This document shows, piece by piece, positions 1-8,592 of a stretch of 64,000 nucleotides of DNA; the first letter of the stretch is position 1; each line of letters starts with the position of its first letter. Under the pieces are notes generated by a model. It was not told where the DNA came from. It searched no databases and saw only the letters and a list, made by a program, of their open reading frames with translations. Origin of the DNA: Halodurantibacterium daqingensis (GTDB lineage Bacteria > Pseudomonadota > Alphaproteobacteria > Rhodobacterales > Rhodobacteraceae); NCBI RefSeq assembly GCF_042666235.1, contig NZ_JBHTFQ010000001.1, positions 310,001-374,000 on the forward strand. The letters are read 5' to 3'. Made by a program: the position numbers and the translations under genes.

Positions 1-887
1 CCCGGGGCGATCAGGCCGCGACTGGGATGCTGCCAACGTGCCAGAACCTCGAAGCCAGAGATCTCCCCCGTGTCGGTGCTGATCTGCGGCTGAAAATGCG
101 CGCGGATCTCGCCGTTTTCAAGGGCGAGGCTGATGCGGTCATCCAGGAGAGCATCCGGCGCGGGCACCGACATTTCGGGGGCATGGGCGCGGATCGCGCC
201 CGGTCCCTGGCGACGGGCGTTTTCGGCCGCAAGCTCGGCGGCCGCCAGGAGGGCCGCACCGCCTGGCGCCGGCGCACGTTCCCCAAGGCAGAACCCGACC
301 GAGACCGAGGCGACAAGGCTGCGTTTGCCAGCCGGAATCGGCAGTGACAGCGCGTGCTGGAGGCGCGCGGCGAGCTGCAGCGTGGTCTCCAGATCCTGAC
401 GCCGCGACGGCATCAGCGCGATCGCGAAGCTTGCTCCGGGCAACCGCGCGATCGTATCTCCCTCACGCAAGCGCTCCCCCAGCCGTTCTGCGCAATGGCG
501 CAGGATCTGACGGAAACAGGCATGGCCGAAGCGGTCTATGAGGCTGTCGGGTTCGTCCAGCGTCACGACGATACAGGCGGTGCCGCGCCCGCCGCTGCGC
601 GCCCGGTCCAGCGCATCATCCAGCGCCTCGAGCAGAGCATCGCGCAGCAGAAGGCCGGTGACGCCATCGCGCATGTCCTCGGCCGTCTCTGGCCGGCTGG
701 ACAGAAGCGCGGCAAGCCCGATCAGAAACGGCAGGCCAAGGGATGCGGCGTAAAGAAGCCGTTCGCCCCCCAGCAGGTAGGCCCCGAGCGTCAATGCGGG
801 AAGACAGGCCAGAAGCTCGGGGCGGCGCAGCCGCCGGAAGAAGCCCCGGATGAGGCGGGATGGCGGAAATTCTGACGCGTGGTCCAT
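1..887 (-). CDS. GGDEF/EAL domain protein, C-terminus cut by window edge
   Basis: Cyclic-di-GMP signalling protein. The first 295 residues are visible. Two hydrophobic segments (about residues 24-62) anchor it in the inner membrane. A GGDEF-type domain follows (about 75-235), but its signature loop reads PGASF at 150-154 instead of GGDEF, so cyclase activity is unlikely. An EAL domain starts near 240; its signature is EVL inside FEVLARWQHP (about 278-287), a variant compatible with phosphodiesterase activity. The rest lies beyond position 1. The ATG at 887 is preceded by GGGAG at good spacing. By inference it is an EAL phosphodiesterase with a degenerate regulatory GGDEF domain. Confidence 0.9.
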   Translation of the reverse strand, partial: MDHASEFPPSRLIRGFFRRLRRPELLACLPALTLGAYLLGGERLLYAASLGLPFLIGLAALLSSRPETAEDMRDGVTGLLLRDALLEALDDALDRARSGGRGTACIVVTLDEPDSLIDRFGHACFRQILRHCAERLGERLREGDTIARLPGASFAIALMPSRRQDLETTLQLAARLQHALSLPIPAGKRSLVASVSVGFCLGERAPAPGGAALLAAAELAAENARRQGPGAIRAHAPEMSVPAPDALLDDRISLALENGEIRAHFQPQISTDTGEISGFEVLARWQHPSRGLIAP

Positions 888-944
888 GGCGGCTCCCGGT
901 ATGCATGCGTGGGTTCGCACCGGGGCAGTCTTGAAGCGCGTCTC

Positions 945-1817
945 TCACTTCTCGGTTAATTCGGGGGGATGATCTTCCGTAAACTTGTAATCACCCTGAC
1001 GCGTCAGCCCCACGAAATCGAAAAGTGCCGTATCGAGAAGATGCGACGGGCGGGCATTCATCAGGGCGCGGAACATCACCTGGCGCCGGCCGGGGCTGCG
1101 GGCTTCCCAACCATCGAGGATCTGCTTGACCTGCTGGCGCTGCAATCCGTCCTGGCTGCCGCAGAGATCGCAGGGAATGATCGGATAGTTCATGGCGCGG
1201 GCGAATTTCTCGCAATCGGCTTCGGCCACGAAGGCAAGCGGGCGATAGACGAACAGATCGCCCTCCTCGTTCACGAGCTTGGGCGGCATCGTCGCCAGAC
1301 GCCCGCCATGAAACAGGTTCATGAAGAAGGTTTCGAGGATGTCGTCGCGATGATGGCCAAGAACGACGGCCGAACAGCCCTCTTCCCTTGCGATGCGATA
1401 GAGATTGCCGCGCCGCAGCCGCGAGCACAGCGCGCAGTAGGTGCGCCCCTGCGGGACCTTGTCCTTCACGATCGAATAGGTGTCCTGATACTCGATCCGG
1501 TGCGGCACGCCCATGCGGCTCAGGAATTCCGGCAGGACGGTCGCGGGGAAGCCCGGCTGCCCCTGGTCAAGGTTGCAGGCCAGAAGCTCGACCGGCAGGA
1601 GACCGCGCCACTGCAGTTCGTGCAGAACCGCCAACAACGTGTAGCTGTCCTTGCCGCCCGAGAGGCAGACCAGCCAGCGCGTCCCGCGTTCGATCATGCC
1701 GTAGTGATCGATCGCCTCACGCACCTCGCGCACGATCCGCTTGCGAAGCTTCTTGAACTCGGTGCTTGAGGGGGCATCCTTGAACAGCGGATGGATGTCA
1801 TCGGTATCGTCAAGCAT
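945..1817 (-). CDS. ttcA: tRNA 2-thiocytidine(32) synthetase TtcA
   Basis: Cytoplasmic enzyme that thiolates cytidine 32 in certain tRNAs with ATP and an iron-sulfur cluster. The PP-loop SGGKDS is at residues 53-58. The family cysteines are at 128/131 (CALC) and 216/219 (CDLC). Length is 290 aa, usual for the family. An upstream in-frame ATG exists at 1841, but the ATG at 1817 has a clear GGAGAA ribosome site and overlaps the end of yidD by 8 nt, so 1817 is preferred. It is the last gene of the rpmH-rnpA-yidD-ttcA run. Confidence 0.95.
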   Translation of the reverse strand: MLDDTDDIHPLFKDAPSSTEFKKLRKRIVREVREAIDHYGMIERGTRWLVCLSGGKDSYTLLAVLHELQWRGLLPVELLACNLDQGQPGFPATVLPEFLSRMGVPHRIEYQDTYSIVKDKVPQGRTYCALCSRLRRGNLYRIAREEGCSAVVLGHHRDDILETFFMNLFHGGRLATMPPKLVNEEGDLFVYRPLAFVAEADCEKFARAMNYPIIPCDLCGSQDGLQRQQVKQILDGWEARSPGRRQVMFRALMNARPSHLLDTALFDFVGLTRQGDYKFTEDHPPELTEK

Positions 1818-2043
1818 CGTGCTTCTCCGGGACGGGGTCATAGCCTGACTGGCCGAAGGGATGGCAGCGGCAGATGCGCCGAAGGGTCAGCCAGCCGCCG
1901 CGGAGCGCGCCGTGACGATCCAGTGCCTCGAGCGCATAGGCGGAACAGGTCGGCTGATACCGGCAATTGTGGCCCACCCAGGGCGAGAAGACCAGCCGAT
2001 AACCCCGCACAGGCAATGCGAAGAGGCGGGCGAGCGGGCTCAT
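1810..2043 (-). CDS. yidD: membrane protein insertion efficiency factor YidD
   Basis: Small (77 aa) YidD protein that helps membrane-protein insertion together with YidC. The family core is visible: an amphipathic N-terminus, a PTCSxYA-type stretch (PTCSAYA), and a CRCHPFGQSGYDPVP-type end. Its ATG overlaps the rnpA stop in an ATGA junction (2040-2043). Placement directly after rpmH and rnpA is the classic bacterial order and supports the call. Confidence 0.96.
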   Translation of the reverse strand: MSPLARLFALPVRGYRLVFSPWVGHNCRYQPTCSAYALEALDRHGALRGGWLTLRRICRCHPFGQSGYDPVPEKHDA

Positions 2044-2528
2044 TCCCGTGCTCCGCTGCCTGGCTCGCCATCGTCCGGGGAATTGGCCCCCCGGTGAGGC
2101 GCGTTGCGAGCATCCGGCCCGTGGATCAGATCAAGCGCGCGTTGCAGATCTGCCAGAAGCAGATCGAAACAGCGCGTCGCCGTCGCACCCGGGCGGCCGA
2201 CCAGAACGTAATCCCAGCCGGTAAGACCCCGCCGGGGCAGGATCGCACGCGCAATCTCGCGCAGCCGGCGCTTGGCACGGTTGCGCGTCACGGCATTTCC
2301 GACTTTCTTCGAGCAGGTGAAGCCGACGCGGATGGCCTCGGGCTCCGCCTCGCCTGCGCGCCGCTCGCGCGCCTGCAGCATGAAGCCCGGCGTTCCCTGG
2401 CGGCGTGCCTGGGCGGCGCGGAGGAAATCGGCGCGCTGGGTAAGAATTTGCAGCCGGCATGGAAAAACCGCCGATTCCTCCTTGGTCATGGCGCACCGGC
2501 CTGCCAAGGGGGATTTCGACGGTGTCAT
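2040..2528 (-). CDS. rnpA: ribonuclease P protein component
   Basis: Protein subunit of RNase P, which matures tRNA 5' ends. The basic signature RNRAKRRLRE lies in the middle of the chain, preceded by the FTCSKKVGNAV segment typical of the family. Reading from the ATG at 2528 gives 162 aa, with a non-conserved acidic/glycine-rich C-tail. A second ATG at 2489 is also possible; neither has a strong ribosome site, so the first 13 residues are uncertain. It lies between rpmH and yidD and is probably translated from the rpmH transcript. Confidence 0.95.
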   Translation of the reverse strand: MTPSKSPLAGRCAMTKEESAVFPCRLQILTQRADFLRAAQARRQGTPGFMLQARERRAGEAEPEAIRVGFTCSKKVGNAVTRNRAKRRLREIARAILPRRGLTGWDYVLVGRPGATATRCFDLLLADLQRALDLIHGPDARNAPHRGANSPDDGEPGSGARE

Positions 2529-2548
2529 GCCAAGCCGTGCGGCCTGTA

Positions 2549-2683
2549 TCAGGCCGAAAGGACCTTGCGACCCTTGGCGCGACGCGCGTTCAGGATCTTG
2601 CGGCCGGCCTTGGTGGCCATACGTGCGCGGAACCCGTGGCGGCGGGCGCGGACGAGGTTGCTCGGTTGAAAGGTGCGTTTCAT
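2549..2683 (-). CDS. rpmH: 50S ribosomal protein L34
   Basis: 44-residue L34, beginning MKRTFQPSNLVRARRHGF and ending in a lysine/arginine-rich tail, almost invariant in this class. The open frame extends upstream, but the conserved start is the ATG at 2683. It is the first gene of the minus-strand run and lies 60-90 nt downstream of a good sigma-70-type promoter (2751-2779). Confidence 0.98.
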   Translation of the reverse strand: MKRTFQPSNLVRARRHGFRARMATKAGRKILNARRAKGRKVLSA

Positions 2684-2750
2684 CGCTCCACTCCGTCTAG
2701 GGCAGCCCAAATCCGGACGGATTCGAAGGCCATGTTCAATCAAGGCCCGT

Positions 2751-2779
2751 CAGATAAGGGAGCTTGCCCGGCAAGTCAA
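2751..2779 (-). promoter_or_regulatory. sigma-70-type promoter of rpmH operon
   Basis: On the minus strand, TTGACT (2774-2779) and TATCTG (2751-2756) are separated by 17 nt. The spacing is ideal and the site faces rpmH, as expected for a highly expressed ribosomal-protein operon. It is predicted from sequence only. Confidence 0.7.
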
Positions 2780-2888
2780 TTCGCGATCGGTGCAAAATGC
2801 GCATGACCCGTGGCTTGCTGACGTTCGGAATGGCGGCGGGAGGTGCCAGTAGCGCAGCACCCGTTCACCCGCTTGTGATAACACTGGC

Positions 2889-3695
2889 GTGATACCACTG
2901 GCCCTGCGCGGTGCCGAACTGCACATTGCACCAGGATCGGACCAGGATCGAGAGGCGCCGGTGCACCAGGACCAAGGAACCAGCACGACATCTGTGCGCC
3001 ACTGGCGCAAGGTTCCGCTGGTCCTGCTGGTGGTTGCGGCGCTGTCGGCGGCTGTCCTGCTGCGCGACCAGCTCGATCCCAGCCTCCTGCGCGAGCATCA
3101 CGAGGCGCTGGAGCGGTTGCGCGACGATCATTATCTTGTGCTGTCGCTCGCCTTTGTCGCGGCCTATGTCGCCATCGTCGTGTGTTCGCTTCCGGCGCTG
3201 GTCGCAACGCTGAGCGGCGGGTTGCTGTTCGGCCTTGGGGCGGGGCTGGTCTTGAACGTTACGGCAGCCACGATCGGGGCAGCGCTGCTGTTTCTGGCGG
3301 TCCGCAGTGGACTAGGGGCACGATGTGCGGCGCGGCTGGACGCGCACAGCGGCCGGGCCCGGGGGATTGTGCAGCGCATGCGCGAAAACGAGGTTCAGGT
3401 CCTTCTGTTGCTGCGGCTGGTTCCTGCGGTGCCCTTCGTCGTTGCAAATGTCCTGCCGGCGCTGGTGGGGGTCGGCACCGCGCGCTTCATCGCGACCACG
3501 GCGGTGGGGATCATTCCCGGAACGGCTGTCTACACCTGGGTAGGTGCAGGCCTGAGCGAGGTTCTGGCACGGGGCGAGACGCCAAACCTGTCCATCCTGC
3601 GAGAGCACCATGTCCTCGGGCCGCTTCTGGCGCTGTGCCTGCTGGCGGCCCTGCCGATTGCCGTCCGCCTGTGGCGCGGAAGGAAAGCGGCGTGA
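2889..3695 (+). CDS. TVP38/TMEM64 (VTT/DedA-superfamily) membrane protein
   Basis: 268-residue integral inner-membrane protein. A first helix lies near residues 42-60, then the VTT/SNARE-associated core with the glycine-rich re-entrant GGLLFGLGAG stretch (about 110-120), an RLVPAVPFVVAN segment (about 177-188) and a final helix with a basic end. Family members act in membrane homeostasis or transport; the substrate is not known. Its TGA stop overlaps the GTG of the FAD oxidoreductase, a pairing seen repeatedly for TVP38 proteins. The first 30 residues look poorly conserved, so a later start is possible. Confidence 0.85.
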   Translation: MIPLALRGAELHIAPGSDQDREAPVHQDQGTSTTSVRHWRKVPLVLLVVAALSAAVLLRDQLDPSLLREHHEALERLRDDHYLVLSLAFVAAYVAIVVCSLPALVATLSGGLLFGLGAGLVLNVTAATIGAALLFLAVRSGLGARCAARLDAHSGRARGIVQRMRENEVQVLLLLRLVPAVPFVVANVLPALVGVGTARFIATTAVGIIPGTAVYTWVGAGLSEVLARGETPNLSILREHHVLGPLLALCLLAALPIAVRLWRGRKAA

Positions 3696-5089
3696 AGCGG
3701 ATCAGAACGGATATCTGCGTCATCGGCGCGGGCTCGGGCGGACTCACGGTTGCGGCAGGAGCAGCGCAGTTGGGCGCCTCGGTGGTGCTGGTCGAGGGCG
3801 CAGAGATGGGGGGCGATTGCCTTAACCACGGCTGTGTTCCGTCCAAGACCCTGATCGCGGCCGCCAGGCGCGCCCATGTCCTGGCAGAGGCCGGGGCGGT
3901 CCCGGGGCAGAACATGGCGGAGGTCGCCGACCGGATCCAGGCGGTGATTGCCGCCATCGCCCCGATGGACAGCCAGGAGCGGTTCGAGGGCCTTGGCGTC
4001 ATCGTTATTCGGGACTGGGGGCGCTTTGTCTCGAAAACCGAGCTCGAGGCCGGCGGCTGCGTGATCACCGCGCGGCGCTTTGTCGTCGCCACCGGCTCCT
4101 CGCCCGTCGTGCCGCCGATCCCGGGCCTTGCCGAGGTTCCCTTCCTGACCAACGAGACCGTCTTTGCCCTGCGCGAAACGCCCCGCCATCTGCTTGTCAT
4201 CGGCGGGGGGCCGATCGGGCTCGAACTTGCGCAGGCCCATCGCAGGCTTGGCGCCGAGGTCACCGTGATCGAGGCGGGAAAAGCCCTTGGCCGCGAAGAC
4301 CCCGAGGCCGCGGCCGTCGTGCTCGAGAAGCTTCGCACCGAGGGCGTCGATGTCCGCGAAGGTGCGGCGGCGCAGCGCGTTTCGCGCGAGGGTGATGATA
4401 TCCTTCTCCATCTGGAGGGCGAAACCTTGCGCGGGTCGCACCTTCTGGTGGCAGTGGGGCGCGCCCCGAACCTGGAGCGACTGAACCTGAAGGCGGCGGG
4501 TGTCGCGCATGAGCGCACCGGCATCACCACCGATTCGCGCCTTCGCAGCAGCAATCGGCGCATCCTTGCCGTGGGTGACGTGGCGGGGCGAGGACAGTTC
4601 ACCCATCTTGCCAATCATCACGCCGGGCTCGTGGTTCGGCGGGCGGTGCTGGGCTTGCCGGTGCGTCTGCGCGATGACCACGTGCCGCGCGTCACCTATA
4701 CCAACCCCGAACTGGCGCAGGTCGGCCTGACCGAAGCCGAGGCCCGAAAGGCCCATGGCGCTAGCGTCACGGTGCTGCGCCTGCCTTACGCCGACAACGA
4801 CCGGGCCCGCGCCGAAGGGCAGGAGACCGGCTTTCTGAAACTCGTCGTGCGAAGGGGGCGGCCCATCGGCGTGACAATCGTGGGGGCGCAGGCGGGCGAA
4901 CTGATCGCGCTGTGGTCCTTCATGATTTCGTCGCGCGCGCGGCTTTCCGCCCTGTCGGGAACCGTTCTGCCCTATCCCACGTTGTCGGAACTAAGCAAAC
5001 GGGCAGCAGGAGCCTATTTTTCCCCGAAACTCTTTGATAACGGTCTGGTCAGACGGATCGTGGGGATCGTGCAGCGCCTCCTGCCCTGA
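3692..5089 (+). CDS. FAD-dependent pyridine nucleotide-disulfide oxidoreductase (mercuric reductase/LPD-like)
   Basis: 465-residue flavoprotein. The N-terminal GAGSGG FAD-binding loop (residues 12-17) and the redox-active disulfide GGDCLNHGCVPSK (Cys43, Cys48) are intact. A second GGGPIGLE loop binds NAD(P)H, and a C-terminal dimerisation domain is present. Where lipoamide dehydrogenases carry the catalytic HPT segment, this protein reads PYPTLSE, so the His of the His-Glu dyad is replaced by Tyr. Start GTG at 3692 with AAGGAAA upstream, overlapping the TVP38 stop as GTGA. The substrate is unknown; translational coupling to the membrane protein suggests a joint redox task at the membrane. Confidence 0.9.
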   Translation: MKRIRTDICVIGAGSGGLTVAAGAAQLGASVVLVEGAEMGGDCLNHGCVPSKTLIAAARRAHVLAEAGAVPGQNMAEVADRIQAVIAAIAPMDSQERFEGLGVIVIRDWGRFVSKTELEAGGCVITARRFVVATGSSPVVPPIPGLAEVPFLTNETVFALRETPRHLLVIGGGPIGLELAQAHRRLGAEVTVIEAGKALGREDPEAAAVVLEKLRTEGVDVREGAAAQRVSREGDDILLHLEGETLRGSHLLVAVGRAPNLERLNLKAAGVAHERTGITTDSRLRSSNRRILAVGDVAGRGQFTHLANHHAGLVVRRAVLGLPVRLRDDHVPRVTYTNPELAQVGLTEAEARKAHGASVTVLRLPYADNDRARAEGQETGFLKLVVRRGRPIGVTIVGAQAGELIALWSFMISSRARLSALSGTVLPYPTLSELSKRAAGAYFSPKLFDNGLVRRIVGIVQRLLP

Positions 5090-5125
5090 ACCCTGTGGTC
5101 GGACCTTTGGTCACAAGGCGGGCGG

Positions 5126-6532
5126 ATGTTTCTGAATACCCTCTCTGGCAGGTTCCTGATGTTGACCGTTGTCTTCATCATGCTGGCCGAGATCCTGATC
5201 TTTCTTCCGTCCATCGCGCGCTATCGCGAGGATTACCTGCTTCTGCGCCTTGAGCGGGCGCAGATCGCATCGCTTGCGCTTCTTGCCACCGACGAGATGA
5301 TCTCGGAGGATCTGGAGCGGGAGCTTCTGGCGAATGCCGGGGTATTCAACGTGGTCCTTCGCCGGGACGAGGTGCGCCAGCTTGTGCTGTCCTCCCCCAT
5401 TCCTGCGCCGATCCATGCGACCTATGATCTGCGCGATGCCGGCCCGGTCGAACTGGTGCGCGATGCGGTTGCGGTCCTTCTGGACCGGGAGAATCGCGTG
5501 ATCCGGGTTATCGGCAACCCGGTTCAGGCGGCGGGCCTCCTGATCGAGGTCACGACGGAAACCGCACCCTTGCGGGCCACGATGATCGAATACGGGCTGC
5601 GCATCCTGCTGCTGTCGGCCATCATCTCGGTTGTCACCGCCTTTCTTCTTTTCGTGGCTGTACGGATTTTGCTCGTGGCGCCGATCAAGCGCGTAGTCAG
5701 CCACATGACCGCCTATGCCGAGGCGCCAGAGGATGCGCGCCTTATCATCGAACCGACCGCAGGGGTGCGCGAAGTGCGCGATGCCGAAATAGCCCTGCAA
5801 TCGATGCAGACCCAGCTGACCGGTGCCCTGCGCCAGAAAGAGCGTCTGGCACAACTGGGCGGCGCGGTGGCCAAGGTCAGCCACGACCTGCGCAACATCC
5901 TGACCACCGCCACGCTTTTCGCCGACCGGATGGAACACAGCAACGATCCCGCCGTCGCCCGTGCTGCGCCCAAGCTTGTCGGATCCCTTGCCCGGGCGGT
6001 GAATCTCTGCGAAAGCACGCTGGCTTTCGGCAAGGCCGAAGAGCCGCCGCCGCGTCTGGTGCGGCTTGCCCTGCGCCCGCTGGCCGAAGATGTGATCGAC
6101 AGCGAGCGGCTTTCCACCCAGGGGGATGGGATCGCCTTTCTGCTGGATGTGCCGGCGGGGCTGACCCTGCGCGCCGATCCCGAGCAGCTTTACCGCGTGC
6201 TGTCCAACCTCGTTCGCAACGCGCGTCAGGCCATCGAGGCAACCGGCGAACAGGGCACGATCGAGATCGGCGCGGGCGAAGATGAGGGCGCCTGGTGGAT
6301 CCGGATCGGCGATACGGGCCCCGGCCTGCCCGAACGCGCCCGCGAACATCTTTTCACCCCCTTCCAAGGCGGGGCCCGCAAGGGGGGCTTCGGGCTCGGT
6401 CTTGCCATTGCCGCCGAACTGGTACGCGGCCATGGCGGCCGGCTGGAGCTTGTCCGCACTGACGAGGAAGGTACCGAATTCATCATCCGCCTGCCGAAAA
6501 CGGCCGCCGCGCTTGAAGTCGCCGCACAATGA
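5126..6532 (+). CDS. membrane sensor histidine kinase (orphan)
   Basis: 468-residue kinase. Transmembrane helices at about 9-30 and 155-180 flank a periplasmic sensor region of about 120 residues. A HAMP-like linker follows, then the H-box VSHDLRN with phospho-acceptor His253. The ATPase domain has an N-box (about 359-370), the G1 motif DTGPGLP near 396 and the G2 motif GFGLGLAI near 421. It sits 36 nt after the oxidoreductase, so probably in the same transcript. No response regulator gene is adjacent, so its partner must lie elsewhere. Confidence 0.93.
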   Translation: MFLNTLSGRFLMLTVVFIMLAEILIFLPSIARYREDYLLLRLERAQIASLALLATDEMISEDLERELLANAGVFNVVLRRDEVRQLVLSSPIPAPIHATYDLRDAGPVELVRDAVAVLLDRENRVIRVIGNPVQAAGLLIEVTTETAPLRATMIEYGLRILLLSAIISVVTAFLLFVAVRILLVAPIKRVVSHMTAYAEAPEDARLIIEPTAGVREVRDAEIALQSMQTQLTGALRQKERLAQLGGAVAKVSHDLRNILTTATLFADRMEHSNDPAVARAAPKLVGSLARAVNLCESTLAFGKAEEPPPRLVRLALRPLAEDVIDSERLSTQGDGIAFLLDVPAGLTLRADPEQLYRVLSNLVRNARQAIEATGEQGTIEIGAGEDEGAWWIRIGDTGPGLPERAREHLFTPFQGGARKGGFGLGLAIAAELVRGHGGRLELVRTDEEGTEFIIRLPKTAAALEVAAQ

Positions 6533-6594
6533 GGTTTTTCTGTCTTTTCCCCCTTGCATCCCCCGCCCAGTGCCGGTAATCCACCCCTCACAGC

Positions 6595-6671
6595 GCGCCC
6601 GTAGCTCAGCTGGATAGAGCACCAGACTACGAATCTGGGGGTCAGAGGTTCGAATCCTTTCGGGCGCGCCA
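6595..6671 (+). tRNA. tRNA-Arg (anticodon ACG)
   Basis: A complete cloverleaf is visible. The acceptor stem GCGCCCG pairs with CGGGCGC (6661-6667). The anticodon stem CCAGA/TCTGG encloses the loop CTACGAA with ACG at 6629-6631. The T-arm GGTTCGAATCC follows, and CCA is encoded at 6669-6671. The 3' half abuts a decayed serine recombinase gene read from the opposite strand, so this tRNA probably served as an attachment site. Confidence 0.97.
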
Positions 6672-8241
6672 TTTCAGTTTTTCCACTACAGATTCCACGT
6701 AAGGTCTTGAATGGGAAGGCTAAGTTAGGTGTTCGAAGTCCCTGATTCCGGCAGTAGGGCAAAGGCTCTGCAAAAGCCAGTCTCAGGACCGTTTTCTTCA
6801 TCACCAGATCTGAATTATCCCATACATGCCACGGGTTTGCGAGGAATCGCATGGCGTGTTCGAACGACTCCTCAAAGGTATGCTTCGGCTTGCCGGTTGA
6901 GGACAGTTTCTCAAGCGCGAGCACCTTCTCACGCTCCAGCTTGGCGATCCGCTTCTCGTAAGCGGCTACGACCGAGTCGTTGGTCGCTTCGACAATCCGG
7001 TCGAGCAGCTGGTCGCTTCGACAATCCTGTCGAGCAGCTGGTCGATCTGCTTCTCAATACTGCGGACGCTTTCCTTCAGCGACTTCGTCGCCTCCGCACC
7101 TTGCTGGAGGCGCATATTCCAGGCGTCCTTGAACATGGCCTTCACGAGGCCGAACATGGTCTCGGACGGCTCCAGGCGCTGGAGAACGCCCTCGAACTCG
7201 CCTTCAAGCTCATCGCGCTTGATCGACTTGCGATAGCTCTCGCAGCCCTTGGTCGGGCAGAGATAGTAAGGGTATTTCTGATTCTTGCCTTGTGACCAGC
7301 AGGCCGTCAGAGGCTTGCCGCAGTCATTGCACAGGACAAATCCCCGCAGCGGGAAGTCCGCGCTGATGTCCTTACGCGCAGGAGCCTTCGCCGTGGTCTT
7401 CAGCCGCTTCTGGATCATCTCGAAGGTCTCGAAAGTGATAAGGCCCTCATGGTGCCCTTCCGTAGCCCGATCCCCCAATTCGGAGCCTCAACATGCCCGG
7501 CATAGTCGACGCGCGTCAGCATGTCATAGACGCGCTGATTACGGATTTCGCCGTTCGGCAAGTCCTTCGGGAATGACGGTTGCCGCTCCAGGAAGAGCTT
7601 CACCTCGACCTGCGTTTCGAAGCGCCCGGTGGCATAGCCTTCTAGCGCTTCTTGCAGGATGGATGCATTGGGCTCATCACGCACCAGCAGCTTCCCGTGA
7701 CCGCTCACGCGCTCATACTTGTAGCCGATTGGAGCCTGAAAAACCCAATAACCGTTCTGCACCCGTGCCCGCATGCGGTTCACGGTCTGCTCGCCGTTCT
7801 TTTGGCGCTGGTGCTGCGAGACTGAGGCCAGCAGGTTTTCGACAAGCTGGGAATCCGAACCCTCACCAAACTCAATAGAGGGGCTAACCAGGACGCCGCC
7901 CGCATCGCTGATCTTCACGCGCTGCTCGAAATGCGCCATCAGGCCGCGCGCGAGTCGGCTGATGTCATCGATGATGACAGCATGCTGCTCCTTACGAAGC
8001 GATTTCAGGAAGCCAGCATGGCCTGCATGCCGGGGCGGGACGTGAGGCTGCCAAACGTGTCGTCGCGGAAGACCTCGGCGACCTCATAGCCCTTGTACTT
8101 CGCAAACTCGCGGCAGCGGGTTTCCTGTGAGCCGAGGCCGTCGCCGCGCACCGTTTGCTTCGCACTCGATACGCGGCAATAAATGACGGCCTTTGTTATT
8201 TCCTGTTCTATATTCTCGAAACTCTGCATTTTGCTCACCAC
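6672..8241 (-). pseudogene. large serine recombinase, disrupted by three frameshifts
   Basis: Site-specific recombinase/integrase of the large serine family. The resolvase-like N-terminus (AVIYCRVSS, then a RPGMQAM helix) is encoded at about 8010-8241, the recombinase domain at 7455-8010, and the zinc-ribbon part with LCNDCGKPL and LCPTKGC near 7240-7345. The frame shifts near 8010 (one base lost from an A run on the plus strand), near 7455-7457 (one base lost from a C run) and at 6981-7038 (29-bp tandem duplication). Undoing all three restores one continuous protein, ending with a family-typical C-terminus (ALPYCRN-like, then FPFKTLRG) that runs antisense into the tRNA. It starts at GTG 8241, just after the 108-aa gene. 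Base composition looks less GC-rich than its neighbours. Confidence 0.88.
6981..7038. repeat. 29-bp tandem duplication inside the recombinase gene
   Basis: Two adjacent 29-bp units, 6981-7009 and 7010-7038, differ at one position (G versus T in the 19th base). Because 29 is not a multiple of three, the duplication shifts the recombinase frame. Removing one unit rejoins the zinc-ribbon part with the C-terminal helix region. Confidence 0.93.
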
Positions 8242-8249
8242 CAGCCCCG

Positions 8250-8576
8250 TCAGGGCTTGAATCCATTGTTACTTCCGTCTTCGCCGGGTTGCTCTGAGGA
8301 TACCGCATCGAAGTCTTTTTGGGCACCGTCAGCACCGACTTCCGGTGGTTTTCCACAGACTTCTTGCAGCGGATGCACCCCGAAGCCCAACTCGACAAAC
8401 GAGACAATGATCGACCACAGGGCTTGCAGAAACTCTTCTTTCTGCGCCTCGGTCATGTCCGATCCGTCAAGAAACGCCTGATAGCGTTCCACATTTACGG
8501 ACACCGTCGGCCTCGACGGCGTTGCAGTGTTGTCGAAAACGCCGCCGCGTCCCGAAGTTCTAAGATCGTCTTTCAT
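8250..8576 (-). CDS. small acidic protein upstream of serine recombinase
   Basis: 108-residue protein with no recognised domain. The middle part (residues about 28-75) looks folded: a tyrosine/leucine-rich helix, a TEAQKEEFLQALW helix, then a hydrophobic ELGFGVHPLQ segment; both ends are polar and probably disordered. The ATG at 8576 has a strong AGGAGAAG ribosome site. It ends 8 nt before the recombinase start, so the two were co-transcribed. By position and size it could be a recombination directionality factor or an integrase accessory protein; this is inference only. Unlike the recombinase, its frame is intact. Confidence 0.65.
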   Translation of the reverse strand: MKDDLRTSGRGGVFDNTATPSRPTVSVNVERYQAFLDGSDMTEAQKEEFLQALWSIIVSFVELGFGVHPLQEVCGKPPEVGADGAQKDFDAVSSEQPGEDGSNNGFKP

Positions 8577-8592
8577 GTTCTTCTCCTATCTG

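Noticed and set aside
3182..3691. Upstream extension of the FAD oxidoreductase frame
   Set aside because: It overlaps the TVP38 gene in another frame; the GTG at 3692 has a ribosome site and gives the standard N-terminus.
6226..6671. Recombinase frame continuing through the tRNA into the kinase region
   Set aside because: It is the antisense of the tRNA and of the histidine kinase gene; the native recombinase stop is missing or lies at the lost junction.
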